DNA of 44,820 nucleotides, taken from NCBI GenBank assembly GCA_023416745.1, contig JAEZHF010000047.1, forward strand, positions 1 through 44,820, given 5' to 3'. The position numbers and the translations under genes are program-made. The notes beneath the pieces were generated by a model. It did no database searches. It worked only from the letters and a program-made list of their open reading frames with translations, and had not been told where the DNA came from. Position 1 is the first letter of the stretch, and the number at the start of each line of letters is the position of its first letter. Positions 41,414-44,820 of this stretch are shown piece by piece. The DNA comes from Bacillota bacterium. GTDB lineage: Bacteria; Bacillota; Clostridia; Christensenellales; SZUA-584.

Positions 41414-43858
41414 TTGTATACGGAGAACAGAGACAGAATCGATCAGCTTAAGCAGATAATAGAGGGAAAACTCAACAGGTATTACGGCAGGACGCTGGAA
41501 AACGCTTCGGAAGAGGAGATATTCCAGGCGGTGGCGCTGAGCATCAGGGACAGGATACTGGAGCGCTGGGTGAAGGCAAGCGACGAGATGGAGGAACGCG
41601 GACCCAAAACGCTGTACTACATGTCAGCCGAGTTCCTGATGGGTCGCGCGCTGGTCAATAACATGATAAACCTGGGTGTGCTGGAGGATTACCGTACACT
41701 GTTGGACGAGATTGGTTATCCGCTAGATAAGCTGGAGGATCAGGAGAACGAGGCGGGCCTGGGGAACGGTGGCCTCGGGCGGCTTGCAGCGTGTTTCCTT
41801 GACTCGCTGTCCACGCTGAACATGCCGGTGATCGGCTCGGGAATCCGTTACGAATACGGCATATTCCGCCAGCGCATCATAGGCGGCGAGCAGGTGGAGG
41901 TGCCGGACGACTGGACGTCCAGGGGCGATGTCTGGGAGATTGAGCGGCGCGAGCAGCAGGTGGAGGTGCGCTACGACGGCACGGTGGAGGAGGTCTGGAC
42001 GGAGGACGGCCTGTCGATTCGCCACACGGGCTATCAGGCGGTGCTGGCCGTGCCCTACGACATGCCGGTGATCGGCTACGACAGCAAACTGCCCGCGACG
42101 CTCAGACTTTGGCGCGCGGAATGCCCGGTGTTCGATCTGCAGTCGTTCAACAAGGGCGATTACGCCTGCATGGTGCAGCAGCGCGAGCTGGCGGAGACGA
42201 TATCCAAGGTGCTGTATCCCGAGGATAACCACATCGCAGGACGCATGCTGCGTCTCAAGCAATACTATTTCCTCGCGTCCGCCACGATGCAGCACATGGT
42301 GCGCGAGCATAAAAAGCGTTACAAGGATGTCCGCACATTACCCGACAAGGTGGTGCTGCAGATCAACGATACGCATCCGGCGTTCGCCATACCGGAACTG
42401 CTGCGCATATTGATGGACGAGGAGCAGCTGAGCTGGGACGAGGCTTACGGCATCGTCAGCCGCATATTTAACTACACCAACCATACGGTGATGCAGGAGG
42501 CGCTGGAAACATGGCCGGAGCAGTTGTTCAAGCAGCTGCTGCCGCGCGTCTACACTATTGTGGCGGCTATTAATGACCGCTTCAGTGAAAAGCTGTGGAA
42601 GGCCTTTCCCGGAGACTGGGATAAGATATCGCGCATGTCCGTCATCGCATACGACGAGATACGAATGGCCAACATGTGCATCGCCGTGTGCAGCCATGTG
42701 AACGGTGTGTCCCAACTGCACGGCGACATTCTCAAGACGCGCACGTTCCGCGACTTCTACGTCATCATGCCGGAGAAGTTTGTGGCGGTGACCAACGGCA
42801 TCACGCAACGGCGCTGGCTGGCAGCGTCCAACCCGGCGCTTATGGCACTGATTCACGACCATATCGGCAGCGGTTTCTTAAGTGACTACCGCGAGCTGGA
42901 ACGGCTGAAGCCGCTGGCAGACGATCCGGCGTTTCTTAAGGATTTTGCCGAAGTGAAGGCGCAGAACAAGCGTCGTCTGGCAGAGCACATCAAGAAAGCA
43001 CAAGGGGTGTCGCTGGACCCGGACACGATTTTCGATGTGCAGGCGAAGCGGCTTCACGAATACAAGAGGCAGCTGCTTAAAGTGCTGCACATACTGCATC
43101 TGTATAATCGATTCACTCAGGATGAGAGCTTTTCGCTGCCGCATCCCGTAACATTCCTATTCGGAGCTAAGGCGTCGCCAGCTTATCTGAAGGCAAAGAA
43201 TATCATCCGGCTGATCAATGTGGTATCTGATCTGGTAGAAGCGCACCCGCGTACGAAGGGCAATATCCGTACGCTGTTCCTTGAAAACTACAACGTGTCG
43301 CTGGCGGAGCTGCTGATACCCGCGGCGGATATCAGCGAACAGCTTTCCACCGCAGGACGCGAGGCGTCCGGAACCGGCAACATGAAATTCATGCTGAACG
43401 GCGCGCTGACGCTGGGTACGATGGACGGCGCTAACGTCGAGATATACGAGCAGGTGGGCGCAGATAATATATTCATTTTCGGTGCACGGGCGGAAGAGAT
43501 CAGTCATATGGAAACTGCTAACAGCTATGAGCCACGGCGGATTTTCGACGGAAATGCGGAAGTTCGGGCTGCCGTTTCTCGTCTGACAGACGGCACGCTG
43601 CCGGGTGTGGACGCTTCACAGTTCCAGAGCATCTACCAGTCGCTGCTGACGGGGGATTACGACAGGGCAGACAAGTACTTCCTTCTGTACGACTTTGCGT
43701 CTTATAATGATGTGTTTAAGCTGGTAATGGACGCATACACCGATACGTCGGGATGGATGCGCAAGGCCGCAATCAATACAGCCAGCGCAGGCTTTTTCAG
43801 CGCAGACCGGACGATAGACGATTACAACCGGTCGATATGGGGGCTTGAGAGTATTTAA
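41414..43858 (+). CDS. glgP: Glycogen phosphorylase (GT35)
   Basis: An 814-residue PLP enzyme that releases glucose-1-phosphate from glycogen chain ends. It has NGGLGRLAACFLDSLSTL, the substrate region TNGITQRRWLAASNP, and the PLP-binding Lys658 in SGTGNMKFMLNGALTLGT. Length is typical. The start is TTG 41414 with a good GGAGG RBS 8 nt upstream, the only weak start codon among strong RBSs in this operon; it may lower output relative to the synthetic genes. The GH13 gene begins 11 nt after its stop. Confidence 0.96.
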   Translation: MYTENRDRIDQLKQIIEGKLNRYYGRTLENASEEEIFQAVALSIRDRILERWVKASDEMEERGPKTLYYMSAEFLMGRALVNNMINLGVLEDYRTLLDEIGYPLDKLEDQENEAGLGNGGLGRLAACFLDSLSTLNMPVIGSGIRYEYGIFRQRIIGGEQVEVPDDWTSRGDVWEIERREQQVEVRYDGTVEEVWTEDGLSIRHTGYQAVLAVPYDMPVIGYDSKLPATLRLWRAECPVFDLQSFNKGDYACMVQQRELAETISKVLYPEDNHIAGRMLRLKQYYFLASATMQHMVREHKKRYKDVRTLPDKVVLQINDTHPAFAIPELLRILMDEEQLSWDEAYGIVSRIFNYTNHTVMQEALETWPEQLFKQLLPRVYTIVAAINDRFSEKLWKAFPGDWDKISRMSVIAYDEIRMANMCIAVCSHVNGVSQLHGDILKTRTFRDFYVIMPEKFVAVTNGITQRRWLAASNPALMALIHDHIGSGFLSDYRELERLKPLADDPAFLKDFAEVKAQNKRRLAEHIKKAQGVSLDPDTIFDVQAKRLHEYKRQLLKVLHILHLYNRFTQDESFSLPHPVTFLFGAKASPAYLKAKNIIRLINVVSDLVEAHPRTKGNIRTLFLENYNVSLAELLIPAADISEQLSTAGREASGTGNMKFMLNGALTLGTMDGANVEIYEQVGADNIFIFGARAEEISHMETANSYEPRRIFDGNAEVRAAVSRLTDGTLPGVDASQFQSIYQSLLTGDYDRADKYFLLYDFASYNDVFKLVMDAYTDTSGWMRKAAINTASAGFFSADRTIDDYNRSIWGLESI

Positions 43859-43869
43859 GGGGATAAAGC

Positions 43870-44820
43870 ATGCTGATCAATTACCGGAATGAAATGCTCC
43901 ACGATTCGACGCTGTACATATTCCGTGATCCCGCCCATGCTGTCGCGGCGGGTGCTCGCGTGACAATGCGCTTTCGTACGCGTCTGTCCGGCGTGGGCAG
44001 CGTTTATCTCTGCGTGTACAGCGAACAACATCGTGAGGAAATTGGGATGGCGCTTTCGGACGGTTACTGGCAGTCGGAAATAACAGTGCCCCAAATACCT
44101 GATGTCTACTGGTATTATTTCACTATCAATATAGACGGGAAACTCGTCTATTATGGCGCGGACGGCAAGCGCACCGCCGGACTCGGCTGCGCGTATACTG
44201 AGCCGCCGCCCGCCTTTCAATTGACGGTATACGACGCCGGTTTTATGCCTGCGGGCTGGTTCCCCGGTTCGGTGATGTATCAGATATTCCCGGACCGTTT
44301 CCGCCGCAGCGGCGACGACACGGCGCAAAAGGGTTTGGATTACCACCGTGCCAAAGGCCGCAGCGTGTATGAGCACAAGAACTGGAACGCAAAGCCGCTC
44401 TACAAGCCGGTTGCGGGGCAGAGCGAGTATAATCCTTGCGACTATTTCGGCGGCACGCTCAGGGGCATAGCGGAATCGCTGGACTATATCGCCGCACTCG
44501 GCGTAGATGTGATCTATCTCAATCCTGTTTTCGAAGCGGCGTCCAACCACCGTTACAATACGGCGGATTACCACCGCATCGATCCGGTACTGGGCGACGA
44601 GGCAGATTTGAAGTCGCTGTGTGAGAAAGCAGCAAAAAAGGGCATCCGCATCATGCTGGACGGCGTGTTCTCTCACACCGGTTCAGACAGCATCTATTTC
44701 AACCGCGAACGCGCTTACGATACATTGGGCGCTGCCAACAGCCCTGAGTCGCCGTACTATTCGTGGTACAGCTTTGAGCAGTATCCGGATAAGTACAGGT
44801 GCTGGTGGGGCTTCAAAACG
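43870..44820 (+). CDS. GH13 alpha-glucan hydrolase (neopullulanase/maltogenic-amylase-like), partial
   Basis: The first 317 codons are in the window; the 3' end is cut off. Residues 1-~115 form an N-terminal beta domain (FRTRLSGVGSVYLCVYSEQH; DVYWYYFTINIDGKLVYY). The GH13 barrel starts with VMYQIFPDRFRRSG, then DYFGGTLRGIAESLDYIAAL, region I-like GVDVIYLNPVFEAASNHRYN and DGVFSHTGSDSIYFN. This resembles neopullulanase-type enzymes that hydrolyse linear or cyclic glucans. ATG 43870 follows AAGGGGATAAAGC, 11 nt after the glgP stop. It would trim dextrins for MalQ and GlgP. The frame is open on both sides, with no lesion seen. Confidence 0.88.
   Translation, partial: MLINYRNEMLHDSTLYIFRDPAHAVAAGARVTMRFRTRLSGVGSVYLCVYSEQHREEIGMALSDGYWQSEITVPQIPDVYWYYFTINIDGKLVYYGADGKRTAGLGCAYTEPPPAFQLTVYDAGFMPAGWFPGSVMYQIFPDRFRRSGDDTAQKGLDYHRAKGRSVYEHKNWNAKPLYKPVAGQSEYNPCDYFGGTLRGIAESLDYIAALGVDVIYLNPVFEAASNHRYNTADYHRIDPVLGDEADLKSLCEKAAKKGIRIMLDGVFSHTGSDSIYFNRERAYDTLGAANSPESPYYSWYSFEQYPDKYRCWWGFKT

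Noticed and set aside
43855..44676. 273-codon frame on the minus strand at the right edge
   Set aside because: Shadow of the plus-strand GH13 gene, whose conserved motifs are unmistakable.

Overview
The window looks like the chromosome of an endospore-forming, low-to-mid GC Gram-positive bacterium of the class Clostridia. Evidence: a germinant-receptor operon, a Spo0A-family regulator, a protein with a C-terminal domain like the exosporium protein BclA, intrinsic terminators with U-tracts, strong AGGAGG ribosome binding sites with some TTG/GTG starts, and a glycogen operon with the Firmicutes-type glgC-glgD pair. I cannot name the genus. No rRNA, tRNA, CRISPR array or insertion sequence was recognised.

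Layout. 1-380: end of an upstream transcript and a small phage-type holin. 488-4537: germination operon gerA-gerC-(small two-helix subunit)-gerB. 4.6-6.0 kb: an OFA-family MFS carrier with a clear promoter and a palindrome. 6.17-6.51 kb: a probable free-standing structured RNA of about 340 nt with its own terminator, followed by a divergent Spo0A-like regulator. 7.9-10.6 kb: an unknown membrane-anchored protein, a convergent two-gene operon (cytidylate-kinase-like protein fused to a nuclease-like domain, then a hypoxanthine phosphoribosyltransferase with an unusual active site) and a beta-carbonic anhydrase. 11.5-13.8 kb: a decayed efflux/two-component locus (adaptor stump fused to a headless response regulator, then a histidine kinase lacking its phospho-histidine domain). 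14-17.2 kb: small and spore-surface-like proteins and a MATE exporter. 17.2-19.6 kb: a luxE-luxC pair, both broken. 19.8-26.1 kb: two membrane diguanylate cyclases (the second split by a -1 frameshift), a sodium-pump decarboxylase beta/gamma pair, and a GntR-ABC operon. 26.3-28.6 kb: an M14 peptidase lipoprotein, a copper-chaperone-like protein and a MerR/TipAS regulator with a 19-bp-spacer promoter. 28.7-32.8 kb (minus strand): a flavodoxin-like reductase and an osmoprotectant ABC operon preceded by an unknown gene. 33.0-44.8 kb: a glycogen operon, sugar kinase-malQ-glgB-glgC-glgD-glgA-glgP-GH13 enzyme, running off the right edge.

How the genes work together. The glycogen operon is complete: GlgC/GlgD make ADP-glucose, GlgA polymerises, GlgB branches, GlgP phosphorolyses, and MalQ plus the GH13 enzyme trim and recycle oligosaccharides. 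Overlapping stop/start codons imply coupled translation. The germination operon encodes a whole receptor. Two diguanylate cyclases, both with an intact GGDEF motif and RxxD inhibitory site, point to c-di-GMP signalling. Several loci between 11.5 and 26 kb carry inactivating lesions; two of these are single-base losses in homopolymers and could also be sequence errors.

The most interesting items are the structured RNA at 6.17-6.51 kb, the kinase-nuclease fusion next to an HPRT whose catalytic-base Asp is replaced by Arg, the frameshift site with a downstream hairpin in the second cyclase, and the structured 5' leader of the glycogen operon. All function calls come from reading motifs and remembered family features; no database search was run.
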